Of a DNA stretch of 45,328 nt, positions 9,397 to 19,400 are shown piece after piece (position 1 is the stretch's first letter; each line of letters begins with the position of its first letter). The position numbers were made by a program, and so were the translations under genes. The notes below the pieces were generated by a model. The model had not been told where the DNA came from. It did not search any database and saw only the letters and a program-made list of their open reading frames with translations. The DNA comes from an uncultured Saprospiraceae bacterium (GTDB lineage Bacteria > Bacteroidota > Bacteroidia > Chitinophagales > Saprospiraceae). Location of the stretch: contig CALISO010000011.1 in assembly GCA_938041445.1 (NCBI GenBank), forward strand, positions 1 to 45,328, in the 5' to 3' direction.

Positions 9397-9605
9397 ATTC
9401 TGAAAAAATCAATGACTACACGGGCTAAAAACTCTACAAACCCAGATCTAACGTCTGCTTGTCCACTTTCATCGTAGAGCGAATTATCAAATTGATAGCT
9501 GAGCAAATCTGCAGAAGTATGTGTCTCTAGAAGTAAAAAAGTAGCTGATAGCAAGCCTAGAATACCAACAACGAACAGAACTTTTGGATAGGAAAGATTT
9601 CTCAT
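9393..9605 (-). CDS. Small single-pass membrane or secreted protein, unknown
   Basis: I do not recognise this 70-residue product. Residues 8-27 (KVLFVVGILGLLSATFLLLE) form one hydrophobic helix that could be a membrane anchor or signal. The rest is polar with many Asp and Ser and ends in VVIDFFRI. Evidence that it is real: a promoter-like TTG-N20-TATATTTA lies just upstream (9654-9624), and it shares a four-base stop overlap with fmt, a pattern repeated at two other convergent gene pairs here. It could instead be a chance frame. Confidence 0.55.
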   Translation of the reverse strand: MRNLSYPKVLFVVGILGLLSATFLLLETHTSADLLSYQFDNSLYDESGQADVRSGFVEFLARVVIDFFRI

Positions 9606-9623
9606 AATTGTCTTGTATTGACA

Positions 9624-9654
9624 TAAATATAAGGATTTCTTATATAATCTACAA
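9624..9654 (-). promoter_or_regulatory. Candidate promoter of the small gene at 9393-9605
   Basis: On the minus strand TTG (9654-9652), 20 bases, then TATATTTA (9631-9624), one base off TAnnTTTG. The ATG is at 9605, so the leader would be about 10 bases. Confidence 0.45.
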
Positions 9655-9655
9655 C

Positions 9656-10669
9656 TTATTGACCTGTAGATAAAAACTCCATTGTATCAATTCCGTCAGC
9701 ATAATCACTCAATGCAGGCTGCTGACATTGCCCTAAACTCACCTTCCGTGGATGTTCAATATCTATAATATTGGTTGATATACATTGGATATTCTCATCT
9801 TCCAATGATATAAATTGATAGACCTGTTCTAATTCATCATACCTTCTGATATGGACAGTAGAAATTCTTGAAAAGAGCTCCACTGACTCTCTTGTGATAA
9901 AAAATCCATTACTCTTAAAATCTTCTTTATTCAGTAGATATAAAGCTGTTGTGTATTCAAAATTATTAAAATACTTATTGTGGTGTTGGTAACTTTCGAA
10001 AGGTTCTATTGCTTCGAATAGTTGATCAACATTATAGCTTTGAGGTACAGCAATCGTTGATACATTGCGACATCCTAACCCGTAATATGCTAACATATCA
10101 TCGGCCAATAATCCTAATGATTCTTTTGACTCTGTTCCATCTAATACGGCAACTGATGTTCGATTTTTTCTAATGAGGTGTGGGATATCTCTAAAATAGT
10201 ATTCAAAATACCTTGAAGAATTATTGCTGCCGGTAGCAATAATTTTATCACATGATGGTAACCTATCCACAACTTCTACTAAGTCTACTTCTATCTCCGC
10301 TGCCATAAGTAGATAAGGAATCAAGACAGAATCTTTATCTGACAACTTCACCTTTGTTTTATAGCCTGAAAGAATCCCACAAAGCATATCATGAAAACCT
10401 ACCATTGGGATATTTCCAGCCATTACAATTCCAAGGATTGGGTTCTTGTCTACACTACTTAAAGGGGCATACTTTGCGAGCCAATTGATGAGTAAGTGCT
10501 CAGCAAGAAAGTTGTCGAGTACCCCTTTGAGCATCCGTGTAGTAGCTTCCGGAGTGAACCATGGATTATTAGCAGCGACGGTAGAGAAGAGTCCATTATC
10601 ATTGCTCAACAAGGATTTTATTACTCTAGTCAGACGATTGACAGCAAGTAGTCTGTTTTCTGTGTTCAT
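9656..10669 (-). CDS. LuxC-like acyl-CoA reductase
   Basis: The product (337 residues from the ATG at 10669) belongs to the LuxC/aldehyde-dehydrogenase-like acyl-CoA reductase family, which reduces fatty acyl groups to aldehydes with NADPH. MAGNIPMVGFHDMLCGILSG resembles the LuxC nucleotide-binding region, and YYGLGCRNVS holds the likely nucleophilic cysteine (Cys200). I choose this start because MNTENRLLAVNRL resembles the N-terminus of related Bacteroidota proteins and because its ATG overlaps the rluD stop as TAATG, which suggests coupled translation. An ATG 13 codons upstream (10708) is also possible. There are no luxA/B/D/E genes, so bioluminescence is not implied; the substrate is unknown. 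Confidence 0.83.
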   Translation of the reverse strand: MNTENRLLAVNRLTRVIKSLLSNDNGLFSTVAANNPWFTPEATTRMLKGVLDNFLAEHLLINWLAKYAPLSSVDKNPILGIVMAGNIPMVGFHDMLCGILSGYKTKVKLSDKDSVLIPYLLMAAEIEVDLVEVVDRLPSCDKIIATGSNNSSRYFEYYFRDIPHLIRKNRTSVAVLDGTESKESLGLLADDMLAYYGLGCRNVSTIAVPQSYNVDQLFEAIEPFESYQHHNKYFNNFEYTTALYLLNKEDFKSNGFFITRESVELFSRISTVHIRRYDELEQVYQFISLEDENIQCISTNIIDIEHPRKVSLGQCQQPALSDYADGIDTMEFLSTGQ

Positions 10670-11718
10670 TACATCAATTCTTTTCTTGATTGAATGTAAG
10701 ATTGCCATTTAGTGACAACTTCCTGCATATCTTCAGGCATCTCAGCTGTAAACTCCATTCTTTCTCCTGTAGTAGGATGAGTAAATCCCAAATATCTAGC
10801 ATGCAAAGCCTGCCGAGGACAAACAGTAAAGCAATTATTAACAAATTGCTTATACTTGTTGAATACAGTTCCTTTGACAATCTTATCCCCGCCATATCGA
10901 TCATCATTGAATACGGGATGTCCACGATGCTTAAGGTGGACTCTGATCTGGTGGGTACGACCTGTTTCCAATTTACACTTGATGAGACTAACATAATACA
11001 TCCCTTGGTGTGTCCGATAATGTGTAATCGCATGCTTTCCCATTAATTCATCATCGACTACCGTGTATAAGATTCTATTCGTTGGGCTACGTCCAAGATA
11101 GTTGGAGATTGTATCATGTTCTGGGTCTGGTTGACCCCACACAAGAGCTACATACTCTCTATCAATTGTATGTTTGAAAAATTGCTTTGCTAAATGACTT
11201 AAAGCAAATTCTGTTTTTCCTATTACTAGCAGCCCTGATGTGTTTTTATCAAGTCGATGGACTAACCCCATTCTATCAATACTGTTACCCTCGGCCACTG
11301 GTAACTCTTTATCCTTAAAGTATCCTGCAAGTCCATTAACCAATGTACCAGATGGATTACCAATCCCTGGATGAACAACTAGTCCTGCTGGCTTATGAAT
11401 AATCATTAAATCATCATCTTCATATCGAATATCAAGAGGTATATCCTCGGGTTCAATAACATTCCCCAGCTTGATCATCCTAGGCAAGATGACTTGTATC
11501 TTATCATTTGGCCTTACCTTATAATTGGACTTAATTTTCTGTTCATTAACCTCTACAGCTCCAGCCATAATAACAGCCTGAATTTTATTCCTAGAGATAT
11601 TTTGAAGTTTTGATTGTATGAACTTATCGATTCTAACTGGAGCCTGACCAGGGTCGACTACAATATTCACTTCATCAATTGTAGGTTCTTGCTGATTGAG
11701 AGTTTCTTCAGTTCCCAT
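10669..11718 (-). CDS. rluD: RluD-family 23S rRNA pseudouridine synthase
   Basis: The 349-residue product isomerises uridine to pseudouridine, by family most likely in helix 69 of 23S rRNA. An N-terminal S4 RNA-binding domain spans about residues 24-85 (RIDKFIQSKLQNISRNKIQA). The catalytic domain follows, with IHKPAGLVVHPG and GLVHRLDKNTSGLLVIGK, where Asp157 is the expected nucleophile. LETGRTHQIRVHLKHRGHP and ARYLGFTHPTTGERM match the conserved C-terminal parts. Length is normal. The stop overlaps the start of the downstream acyl-CoA reductase gene. RluC or RluA specificity cannot be excluded by eye. Confidence 0.94.
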   Translation of the reverse strand: MGTEETLNQQEPTIDEVNIVVDPGQAPVRIDKFIQSKLQNISRNKIQAVIMAGAVEVNEQKIKSNYKVRPNDKIQVILPRMIKLGNVIEPEDIPLDIRYEDDDLMIIHKPAGLVVHPGIGNPSGTLVNGLAGYFKDKELPVAEGNSIDRMGLVHRLDKNTSGLLVIGKTEFALSHLAKQFFKHTIDREYVALVWGQPDPEHDTISNYLGRSPTNRILYTVVDDELMGKHAITHYRTHQGMYYVSLIKCKLETGRTHQIRVHLKHRGHPVFNDDRYGGDKIVKGTVFNKYKQFVNNCFTVCPRQALHARYLGFTHPTTGERMEFTAEMPEDMQEVVTKWQSYIQSRKELM

Positions 11719-11757
11719 AAGTCTCTATATGATTACTCAAATGTTTGAGGATTACAA

Positions 11758-12432
11758 TTAAAAGACAAAGGTGGCTCCAATTTGATACTTAATCGTATTA
11801 GTAATAGAAAAATATTCTTCGAAATTATCTATCAAAGGGAAAACTCCTTCTCCATTGTTGAGGAGATAAGTTGTTGCTCCACCAAAAAGATATTGTGCTC
11901 CAATATTAAGATGCGCTTGTTCGACAATCATCACAGTCACACCTAGCCCTCCTCCAAAAAGTAAAGACGTATCTCGATGAATATTATCCTGTTCAGTGGT
12001 ATTTTCGTCTACATCAAAAAATGTATTCGTCCTGAATGTACGGATACCCCCCAATCCTTGAACGTATGGATCTAGTCTCCACCATCCTATATCAGGATAA
12101 TGTCTGATAACAGCTGACAAGTCGAAATAACCAGATCTGATGGTCTCAAACCCTTCTGATAGTTCATCATAATTTTTAAGTGTAAAGGATGCACCAGCAA
12201 ACCAAGTATCTTGATTATTGAATTGCCTCAAAACAACCAATTCAAAAGTATTCAACCCTCTTCCATTCAGTAAGTCATCAAATCTATCCTGTGCTTTTAC
12301 AATATTGAAGTCAAGCTCAGCGAAGTATAAAGGTCTTTCGCTAGATTGTCCAAAACTAGACCAGGGCAATGCTGTCATCACGAGGAGTATGAACGTATAT
12401 TTGCGAAAGCGAGTGATATCAATCAAAATCAT
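11758..12432 (-). CDS. Small outer-membrane beta-barrel protein
   Basis: The product (224 residues) has a signal peptide in MILIDITRFRKYTFILLVMT followed by ALPWSSFGQSS. The mature part alternates polar and hydrophobic residues like beta strands (WFAGASFTLKNY, GYFDLSAVIRHYPD, GLGVTVMIVEQAHLNIGAQY) and ends in the aromatic IGATFVF, typical of outer-membrane barrels. I start at 12432; the frame stays open to 12537, but the extra 35 residues lack signal-peptide character and would run into the divergent gene at 12467. It resembles other Bacteroidota porin-like proteins only in general form; function unknown. Confidence 0.75.
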   Translation of the reverse strand: MILIDITRFRKYTFILLVMTALPWSSFGQSSERPLYFAELDFNIVKAQDRFDDLLNGRGLNTFELVVLRQFNNQDTWFAGASFTLKNYDELSEGFETIRSGYFDLSAVIRHYPDIGWWRLDPYVQGLGGIRTFRTNTFFDVDENTTEQDNIHRDTSLLFGGGLGVTVMIVEQAHLNIGAQYLFGGATTYLLNNGEGVFPLIDNFEEYFSITNTIKYQIGATFVF

Positions 12433-12466
12433 ATTTTCTAAAATTGAACTTAGATAGCCATAAACC

Positions 12467-13672
12467 ATGACTAAACATTCTAATAACCTGAGTTTTGAAA
12501 CAATATGTTCCTCAGAAGTAGAAGAATTAAGACACAATCCTTCACATATCTTACCTATCTATGCTTCATCATCCTTTGTATTCGAAGACACCCAGCACTC
12601 TATTGATGTGTTTACCAATCAGAAAGATGGGCATTTATATTCCAGATATGCCAATCCAACAGTAGATTCTGTTGCGAAAAAATTGGCACGTCTAGAAACG
12701 TTTGGCACTGATATAGAAGGATACTGTTTATTGACAAATTCTGGGATGTCAGCCATTAGTCTTGTGTTCGCTGCTTTTCTCAATCATGGAGATACAATAT
12801 TAACACAAGCCGATCTTTATGGAGGCACAACTGAACTTATAAATAAAGTCTTTGCTAGATTTGGAATCAATGCTATATATGTTGATTTGACAGACATTGA
12901 TGTTGTGGAGAAGGCTCTTATTGAGCATAACATCACAATGATCTATGCAGAGACTCCAGCCAACCCATCATTGAGATGTATTGACCTGGCAGCCACAGCT
13001 CGAATAGCTAAGCAACATCATTGTATGACTGTTGTAGACAATACGTTTTGCACTCCTTATATACAACGTCCACTTGCACTTGACATCGATGTGGTTATTC
13101 ACAGTACCACGAAGTCCTTAAATGGACATGGCAATAGTATCGGAGGTGCAGTTATCGCTGATGCAAAATATAAACACCAACTTTGGCAATCCTACAAACT
13201 CATCGGACTGAACCCCAGTCCCTTTGAAGCTTGGTTACTGCACAATGGTATGAAAACTTTGACTCTTCGAGTAAGTAAAGCATGTGATAATGCGATGGTC
13301 GTTGCCAAATTTCTAGAAACCCACAACAAAGTCGGACAAGTGAATTATCCTGGACTACCCAACCATGCTTCTTACAACATAGCTTCTAGTCAAATGTCAA
13401 AATTTGGCTCAATGTTGAGCTTTGAGCTAAAAGGTGGATTTGATGCTGGCAAAAGTCTAATGGATAATGTCAGCCTGATCACATTAGCTCCTACACTTGG
13501 TGATCTAGACACGCTGATGCTACATCCAGCATCCAGCTCTCACTTAAATATTAAGAGAGAAATAAGAGAGTCTGTGGGTATTACAGATGGGTTAGTCCGA
13601 ATGAGTGTAGGGATCGAAGAATCTGAAGACTTAATCAAAGATTTATCCGCCGCTCTTAATACTATCTCATAA
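12467..13672 (+). CDS. PLP-dependent trans-sulfuration enzyme (Cys/Met metabolism family)
   Basis: The 401-residue product belongs to the cystathionine gamma-synthase / cystathionine lyase / methionine gamma-lyase family. The PLP-binding lysine is Lys216 in HSTTKSLNGHG. YSRYANPTVDSVAKKLARLE, YAETPANPSLRC, VVDNTFCTPYIQRPL and the C-terminal GLVRMSVGIEESEDLI are family signatures. CTPYIQRPL resembles methionine gamma-lyase, but the cysteine expected in the LYGC motif of that enzyme is glycine here (LYGGT). Whether it makes cystathionine, cleaves it, or releases methanethiol is therefore undecided. The MBL-fold gene starts 21 bases downstream and may be co-transcribed. Confidence 0.9.
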   Translation: MTKHSNNLSFETICSSEVEELRHNPSHILPIYASSSFVFEDTQHSIDVFTNQKDGHLYSRYANPTVDSVAKKLARLETFGTDIEGYCLLTNSGMSAISLVFAAFLNHGDTILTQADLYGGTTELINKVFARFGINAIYVDLTDIDVVEKALIEHNITMIYAETPANPSLRCIDLAATARIAKQHHCMTVVDNTFCTPYIQRPLALDIDVVIHSTTKSLNGHGNSIGGAVIADAKYKHQLWQSYKLIGLNPSPFEAWLLHNGMKTLTLRVSKACDNAMVVAKFLETHNKVGQVNYPGLPNHASYNIASSQMSKFGSMLSFELKGGFDAGKSLMDNVSLITLAPTLGDLDTLMLHPASSSHLNIKREIRESVGITDGLVRMSVGIEESEDLIKDLSAALNTIS

Positions 13673-13693
13673 ACAATATCAATTACATAAGCT

Positions 13694-14548
13694 ATGAAAT
13701 TACACATAATAGAAACAGGAAAATTTAAGCTTGATGGTGGGGCAATGTTTGGAGTCGTACCTAAGCAAATGTGGAATCGGATGAACCCAGCTGATGACAA
13801 CAATATGTGTACTTGGAGTATGAGATGTCTATTAGTGGTTGATGGTGATAGAAGAATCTTAATCGACACAGGAATGGGAGACAAACAAGATGAAAGGTTT
13901 ATGTCTCATTTTGAGCCACATGGAGATGAATCACTGATCACATCATTGAGCGAAGTTGGATATATTCCTGATGATATTACGGATGTATTCTTGACACATT
14001 TGCACTTTGACCACTGTGGAGGTGCAGTGTCTAAGCATAACAATGATAATCTCTTTCCTACATTTCCAAATGCCAAATACTGGGTCTCTGAAAGTCATCT
14101 TAAAACGGCACTCTCTCCAAACTATCGAGAAAAAGCTTCATTTCTCAAAGAAAATATCCAACCACTAATTGATTATGGTGTCATTGCCTATGTTGAAGAA
14201 TCCGAAGTCACACAATGGACTGAAAACATCTCAGTGAAATTCTATAATGGTCATACAACAAGTATGATGGTACCGACTATCAGTTTACCTAACGGTAAAA
14301 AACTCACTTATCCAGCTGATCTCCTTCCATCAAGCTTCCATGTAAGGATGCCATATGTGATGAGTTATGATATTAGACCGCTTGTCACATTGGAAGATAA
14401 AGCAAAGTTTTATGCAGAAGTGGCAGTTCCTGACCATTACATATTTTTTGAGCATGACCCAGAAACCATCACTGGGCAGATAGTAAAAAATAGCAAAGGT
14501 CGATTTGAAATAAAAGCTGCAAATCTTGATGATATTACATCGCTATAA
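13694..14548 (+). CDS. MBL-fold metallo-hydrolase
   Basis: The 284-residue product has the metallo-beta-lactamase fold motif HLHFDHCGG, with the metal ligands His102, His104, Asp106 and His107. Further ligands are probably FYNGHTTSMM (His), YPADLLPS (Asp) and YIFFEHDPE (His). There is no signal peptide, so it is cytoplasmic. Within the superfamily it looks like the lactonase / N-acyl homoserine lactonase-like hydrolases, but the substrate cannot be told from sequence. It follows the trans-sulfuration gene after 21 bases, and that pairing may be functional. Confidence 0.85.
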   Translation: MKLHIIETGKFKLDGGAMFGVVPKQMWNRMNPADDNNMCTWSMRCLLVVDGDRRILIDTGMGDKQDERFMSHFEPHGDESLITSLSEVGYIPDDITDVFLTHLHFDHCGGAVSKHNNDNLFPTFPNAKYWVSESHLKTALSPNYREKASFLKENIQPLIDYGVIAYVEESEVTQWTENISVKFYNGHTTSMMVPTISLPNGKKLTYPADLLPSSFHVRMPYVMSYDIRPLVTLEDKAKFYAEVAVPDHYIFFEHDPETITGQIVKNSKGRFEIKAANLDDITSL

Positions 14549-14585
14549 ATACGAGGCATGCAACATTCAGCAATCCAAATTGTAG

Positions 14586-14593
14586 TAACTTTG
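14586..14593 (+). promoter_or_regulatory. Possible -7 box of ilvE
   Basis: TAACTTTG fits TAnnTTTG and lies 34 bases before the ilvE ATG. There is no TTG at the usual -33 distance, so this is weak. Confidence 0.3.
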
Positions 14594-14627
14594 TAGTAAC
14601 CTAGTAATAATCAAAACTATCAACCCT

Positions 14628-15692
14628 ATGATTCCTATAGTTCATACTCAAAATTCTAAGTTACCAAGTCTAGATTTCAATAATATCCCATTTGGAACTG
14701 TGTTTTCAGACCATATGTTTTATGCGGAGTTTGAAAATGGAAAGTGGCAAAAAATGGAGATTAGACCACTAGAAAACCTGTCTATTCACCCTTCGAACTT
14801 AGCTTGGCACTATGGTCAGTCAATTTTTGAAGGTATGAAGGCAACCAAGCACCAAGATGGGACGCCAATGTTAATGAGGCCCGAGATGCATGCGCAGAGA
14901 ATGAATGCCTCAGCTGATAGAATGTGTATGCCCAATATGCCTGAAGAAACATTCATAGAAGCGGTATCAGCACTAGTCTCACTTGAAGCTGATTGGATTC
15001 CGCCAGCTAAAGGAAGTGCATTGTATTTAAGACCGATTATGTTTGCTGCAGATGAGTTTATTGGTGTTAAACCAAGCAGTAAGTATATCTATATGATTAT
15101 GGCATTGCCAGTAGGTCCATACTATGCTACTCCTCTCAAGTTAAAGGCTGAAAATGAATATATCAGAGCAGCAGATGGAGGAACAGGTGAAGCTAAGACT
15201 GCAGGTAACTATGCAGCATCTCTATACCCATGGAAGAAAGCGAAAGAAGAAGGTTTTGATCAAATTATGTGGTTAGATGCTAAAGAAAGAAAATATGTCC
15301 AAGAAGCTGGAACTATGAATATTTTCTTTGTTATTGACGGTAAAGTCGTAACTCCTGCAACATCAGGATCGATTCTAAAGGGAATTACTAGAGATTCGAT
15401 TATCAAAGTCCTTAAATCTGAAGGCTATACTGTCGAAGAAAGAGATATTACAATTGATGAAGTGATGACTGCCGGTAAAAATGGGAGTATGACTGAATGC
15501 TTTGGAACTGGTACTGCGGCTGTAGTCATCCACGTAAAAGAAGTTGGTTATAAAGGTGATACAATTACATTGGATGCAGATCAATTCAAAGTAGCTCCTT
15601 TTGCGAAAGGCTATATTGACTCTCTGCGTAATGGAAGTATTGAAGATAAATTTGACTGGACAATCAAGTTACAACAACAAGTAAAGGCATAG
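14628..15692 (+). CDS. ilvE: Branched-chain amino acid aminotransferase
   Basis: The 354-residue product transfers amino groups between branched-chain amino acids and 2-oxoglutarate using PLP; it is a class IV aminotransferase. The PLP lysine is Lys190 in GTGEAKTAGNYA. HYGQSIFEGMKA, LYLRPIMFAAD, QIMWLDAKERKYVQEAGTMN and CFGTGTAAVV are the conserved segments of the longer, eukaryote-like BCAT form. Length fits that form. The 3' end of the gene forms one arm of a 13-bp stem with the downstream gap (15681-15717). Confidence 0.95.
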   Translation: MIPIVHTQNSKLPSLDFNNIPFGTVFSDHMFYAEFENGKWQKMEIRPLENLSIHPSNLAWHYGQSIFEGMKATKHQDGTPMLMRPEMHAQRMNASADRMCMPNMPEETFIEAVSALVSLEADWIPPAKGSALYLRPIMFAADEFIGVKPSSKYIYMIMALPVGPYYATPLKLKAENEYIRAADGGTGEAKTAGNYAASLYPWKKAKEEGFDQIMWLDAKERKYVQEAGTMNIFFVIDGKVVTPATSGSILKGITRDSIIKVLKSEGYTVEERDITIDEVMTAGKNGSMTECFGTGTAAVVIHVKEVGYKGDTITLDADQFKVAPFAKGYIDSLRNGSIEDKFDWTIKLQQQVKA

Positions 15693-15717
15693 ACCTACAA
15701 GTGATCTATGCCTTTAC
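15681..15717. terminator. 13-bp perfect stem between ilvE and a convergent gene
   Basis: Arms 15681-15693 and 15705-15717 are perfect inverted repeats (GTAAAGGCATAGA / TCTATGCCTTTAC) around an 11-base loop. The left arm contains the ilvE stop codon. There is no clear T-run on either side. Its place between convergent genes suggests a bidirectional transcription end or a 3' RNA-stability stem. Confidence 0.55.
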
Positions 15718-15749
15718 TCAATAAGCAATCTTCTAGCTTGCTGTCATTC

Positions 15750-16394
15750 TTAGAAGTTATAGGAAGCTTGGAACCAATATTCAGCGAACCCGTTGTAATC
15801 TCTTAATCTATCATTCATAATAAATAATAACTCAGCTCCGAATTTCCAATCTCCCCATCCTTGAAGGATACCACCACCTAAGTACAAGCCACCTTGTGTT
15901 TCTCTAGCACCAGGAATGAGGAATCCATTATCCTGTCTAGCCAGATTATTAATATCATACTCCACTTGAGCATAGAACTGTTGAAAAACCTTAGCTCTAG
16001 AATAGACTCCAAAGCCATAATCATGAAAGGATTGATCGTTAGCTTGTCCTTGCTCATTAAATAAGAGCAATCTGTATTTTCCAGCAACGCCGGCAGATAA
16101 CCAATCGGTTACTTTGTATCCTGTATTTACTTTGGCAGCGATTGAGAATATATTTCCAGTAAACGTCAGACTTCCAGCCTTAATATCAGTATTGAGTTGA
16201 TTCAATAGATTGAAAGTTTCAGAATCTGAAGACCGAGTCCTAGTTGATTTGGATTCTGATCTAGAATCTGTTGGAGCAGTTGTTGTCTCACGCTTTTTAG
16301 TTCCAGTCTTTCGCTGGGCATTTGCATCAGTGAAAACCCCGATACAAAAAAGGAGGACTAGGGGTAATATATAGGTGTTTTTCATAGTATTCAT
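15750..16394 (-). CDS. Small outer-membrane protein, beta-barrel type
   Basis: The 214-residue product has a signal peptide (MNTMKNTYILPLVLLFCIGV, then FTDANAQ). A short basic and Ser/Thr-rich linker follows (residues 28-60). From about residue 65 amphipathic strands alternate (GSLTFTGNIFSIAAKVNTGY, GVYSRAKVFQQFYAQVEYDI, GLYLGGGILQGWGDWKFGAE) and the protein ends YWFQASYNF, with a C-terminal aromatic typical of outer-membrane barrels. The start could also be the ATG three codons later (16385), which begins MKNT. Function unknown. It is divergent from the large PKD protease. Confidence 0.75.
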   Translation of the reverse strand: MNTMKNTYILPLVLLFCIGVFTDANAQRKTGTKKRETTTAPTDSRSESKSTRTRSSDSETFNLLNQLNTDIKAGSLTFTGNIFSIAAKVNTGYKVTDWLSAGVAGKYRLLLFNEQGQANDQSFHDYGFGVYSRAKVFQQFYAQVEYDINNLARQDNGFLIPGARETQGGLYLGGGILQGWGDWKFGAELLFIMNDRLRDYNGFAEYWFQASYNF

Positions 16395-16487
16395 GACGTT
16401 TGTATTAAAAATGTTTAAAGGTAAGCAGTAGTTAGAACTTTACAATTGTATATTGAGTTAAGTAAATGCTGACAATAGTTACCAAAA

Positions 16488-19400
16488 ATGCTAAATTTTA
16501 AGTTAATGACACCCAATTCTTTATCTACCCTATTATTCCTACTTACAATTCCTTTTATTTCATATTCTGCTGACCCAATAAAATTGTTCGTCGAGTCTGA
16601 ACAAAAAACTTCTAAGCAAGATGAAATTCCATATTCTACTCTCATAGTAGATCAAGAGGTTCAGGCACAAATTTATAATTCCAAATCTTCTTCATTAGTT
16701 TTAGAGGTTCCATATTTAGGAAAAAATTATGAAGTTGAACTCTACTCTTATGATTTATTAACACCTGGTTTCAAACTTATGACAAATAATGATGTCGAGA
16801 TACCATATACACCTGGTGTGTTTTATCGAGGTCATATAAGTGAGACTGGAGGTCTAGTTGCCTTCACATTCTTTGAAGACGACATCATAGGACTAATGTC
16901 CACCAAAAAAGGTAAAGTACTCAACATAGGAAAACCTGCAGAAGGAAAGCAAGGAGAATATGTCATCTATAATACTAATGATGTTAAGTCCAAACCGAAT
17001 ATGGACTGTGGCACTGAAGAATTACCTGAGTATGCTGGACAACTAGAATCAATGCTCAATAGTGTTGGATCATCCACACGGATGGGAGATTGTGTAAACT
17101 TTTATGTAGAAGCAGATTATGATCTGAATGTAAATAAAGGTGGTGTTGTCCCAGCTACGGACTATTTAACAGGTCTCTGGAATCCTGTGGCGACAATATT
17201 TGACGAAGAGGATATCGAGGTAAACATTTCTGAAATCTTCGTTTGGGATGTAGAAGACGGATACAATAACAATAACTCAATTACCGCACTTAACGAATTT
17301 AGAGATAACAATCCAACTTACAATGGGGACCTAGCTCATTTAATGTCCTTGGGAGGAAATAATATTGGTGGTGTAGCTTGGTTAGATGTAATCTGCTCTA
17401 ACAACTTTGGTTATGCATACAGTAATATCAATGCGAATTACAACAGCTTTCCATCATACAGTTGGACAGTCAATGTAGTTACACACGAGATTGGACATAA
17501 TCTTGGATCACCGCATACACATAGTTGTTCTTGGGCAGGTGGTGCAATTGATGGTTGTGTTGCATCTGAAGGAAGTTGCCCGGATGGACCTGATCCAGTT
17601 GGTGGTGGTACGATAATGAGTTACTGTCACCTGACAAGTTTTGGTGTAAATTTCAATAACGGCTTTGGCCCATTACCTGGTGATTTGATTAGAGACGAAG
17701 TCGACTCAGCTAATTGCTTGGGGGATTGTATAGACTTAGTAGAAGGAGATCCTCCTGTGGCTGATTTTTCATGGGAGGTTATAGAGTCTTGTGCAGGTAC
17801 TCCAGCAGAAGTTGAGTACTTCGATGAATCTGCTGATGATCCTACAGAATGGTTATGGACATTTCCTGGTGGAAACCCTTCAACAAGTACTGAGCAAAAC
17901 CCTGTTGTAACTTATGATGCAGTGGGCATTTATGGAGCTACTTTGGAGGTTACAAATGCCTACGGAGATGATGAAATAACTTATGACGAGGTAATTGATG
18001 TTGAGGCTAGCCCTATTGCTCTATTTGATGTCACGGTATTAGATGGTATCGCTTTTACTGACAATTTTAGTCAGTTTTCACTAGAATATGAGTGGGATTT
18101 TGGAGATGGATTTACAAGTACATCATACGAACCATTTCATGAATATGCAGAAGATGGCTTCTACACAATCACACTTGTAGGATCCAATGATTGCACAGAT
18201 GATACTTATTCTGTAGAGATAGAAGTTGCTACACCTCCTGTAGCTGCATTTACAATGTCTAATGGTGAAGGATGTGTAAGTTGGGATGTAGAATTTACCT
18301 CTACAAGTTCTAACAATACAGATGAATGGGAGTGGAGTTTCCCTGGAGGTAATCCAAGTGTTTCAACTGATCCAGATGTGACAGTAACCTATAATGACCC
18401 AGGAGTATATGATGTTACATTAACTGTATCGAATGAAACTGGAACAGATACCTATACTGTTGTTGATGCCATTATAGTACAAGATTTGCCTATTTCAGAT
18501 TTCAGCTATGTCATTAATGAAGGCGAAGTATCATTTACCAATTTATCAAGTGATGCTTATAGTTATTTGTGGGAATTTGGTGATGGTTCATCAAGTACTT
18601 CTACAAACCCTGTATACACATATTTAGCTGGCGGGACATTTACTGTATCACTTACAAGCACTAACGACTGTGGTGACACTGTATCTAGTCAAGATATCAT
18701 AATAATTCTAGAACCAGAAGCGCTGTTTACTTATAGCAGTACAGAAGGATGTGCAACACATACTGTTCAATATACCGATATGAGTTCTCAAGCAGACACT
18801 TACTTCTGGGAATTCGAAGGTGGTATCCCTGCTACTTCTACCGAAATTAATCCATTGGTGGATTATACAGAAGCAGGTGTGTTTGATGTATCACTTACCG
18901 TGACAAATGGGTTTGGAGATAATGTATACGAATTGACTGATCTTGTATCCATTGATGATGTACCAGAAACAGAGTTCTCCGCTTCTGCTGATGAAGGTAC
19001 TGTGACATTTACCAATGAAACAACAAATGCAAATACATACCTTTGGATATTTGGTGACAGCAATTCATCTACTGAAGAAAACCCTGTACATACATATGAT
19101 GAGCCAGGATCATATACGGTCACTCTTGTAGCAACTAACGATTGTGGCGATAGTCAATATATTTCTCAAATTGTTGCAGCAATTCCACCAATAGCAGGAT
19201 TCGCTAGCTCATCAACTGAGGGCTGTGCTGTACATACTGTAACATTTACTGATGAAAGTAGTAATGCCGATTCCTACCTTTGGGTATTTGATGGTGGTAT
19301 CCCTGCAACATCGACAGAAGCCAGTCCGATAGTAGACTATCAAGCAGAAGGAATTTATACTGTAACCTTAACTGTTACAAATCCATATGGAACTGATGAA

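Noticed and set aside
9656-10669. Bioluminescence operon suggested by the LuxC-like gene
   Set aside because: No luciferase, transferase or synthetase genes are nearby; such reductases are common in non-luminous Bacteroidota.
12433-12537. 35-codon extension of the beta-barrel gene at 11758
   Set aside because: It runs into the divergent trans-sulfuration gene and would bury the signal peptide.
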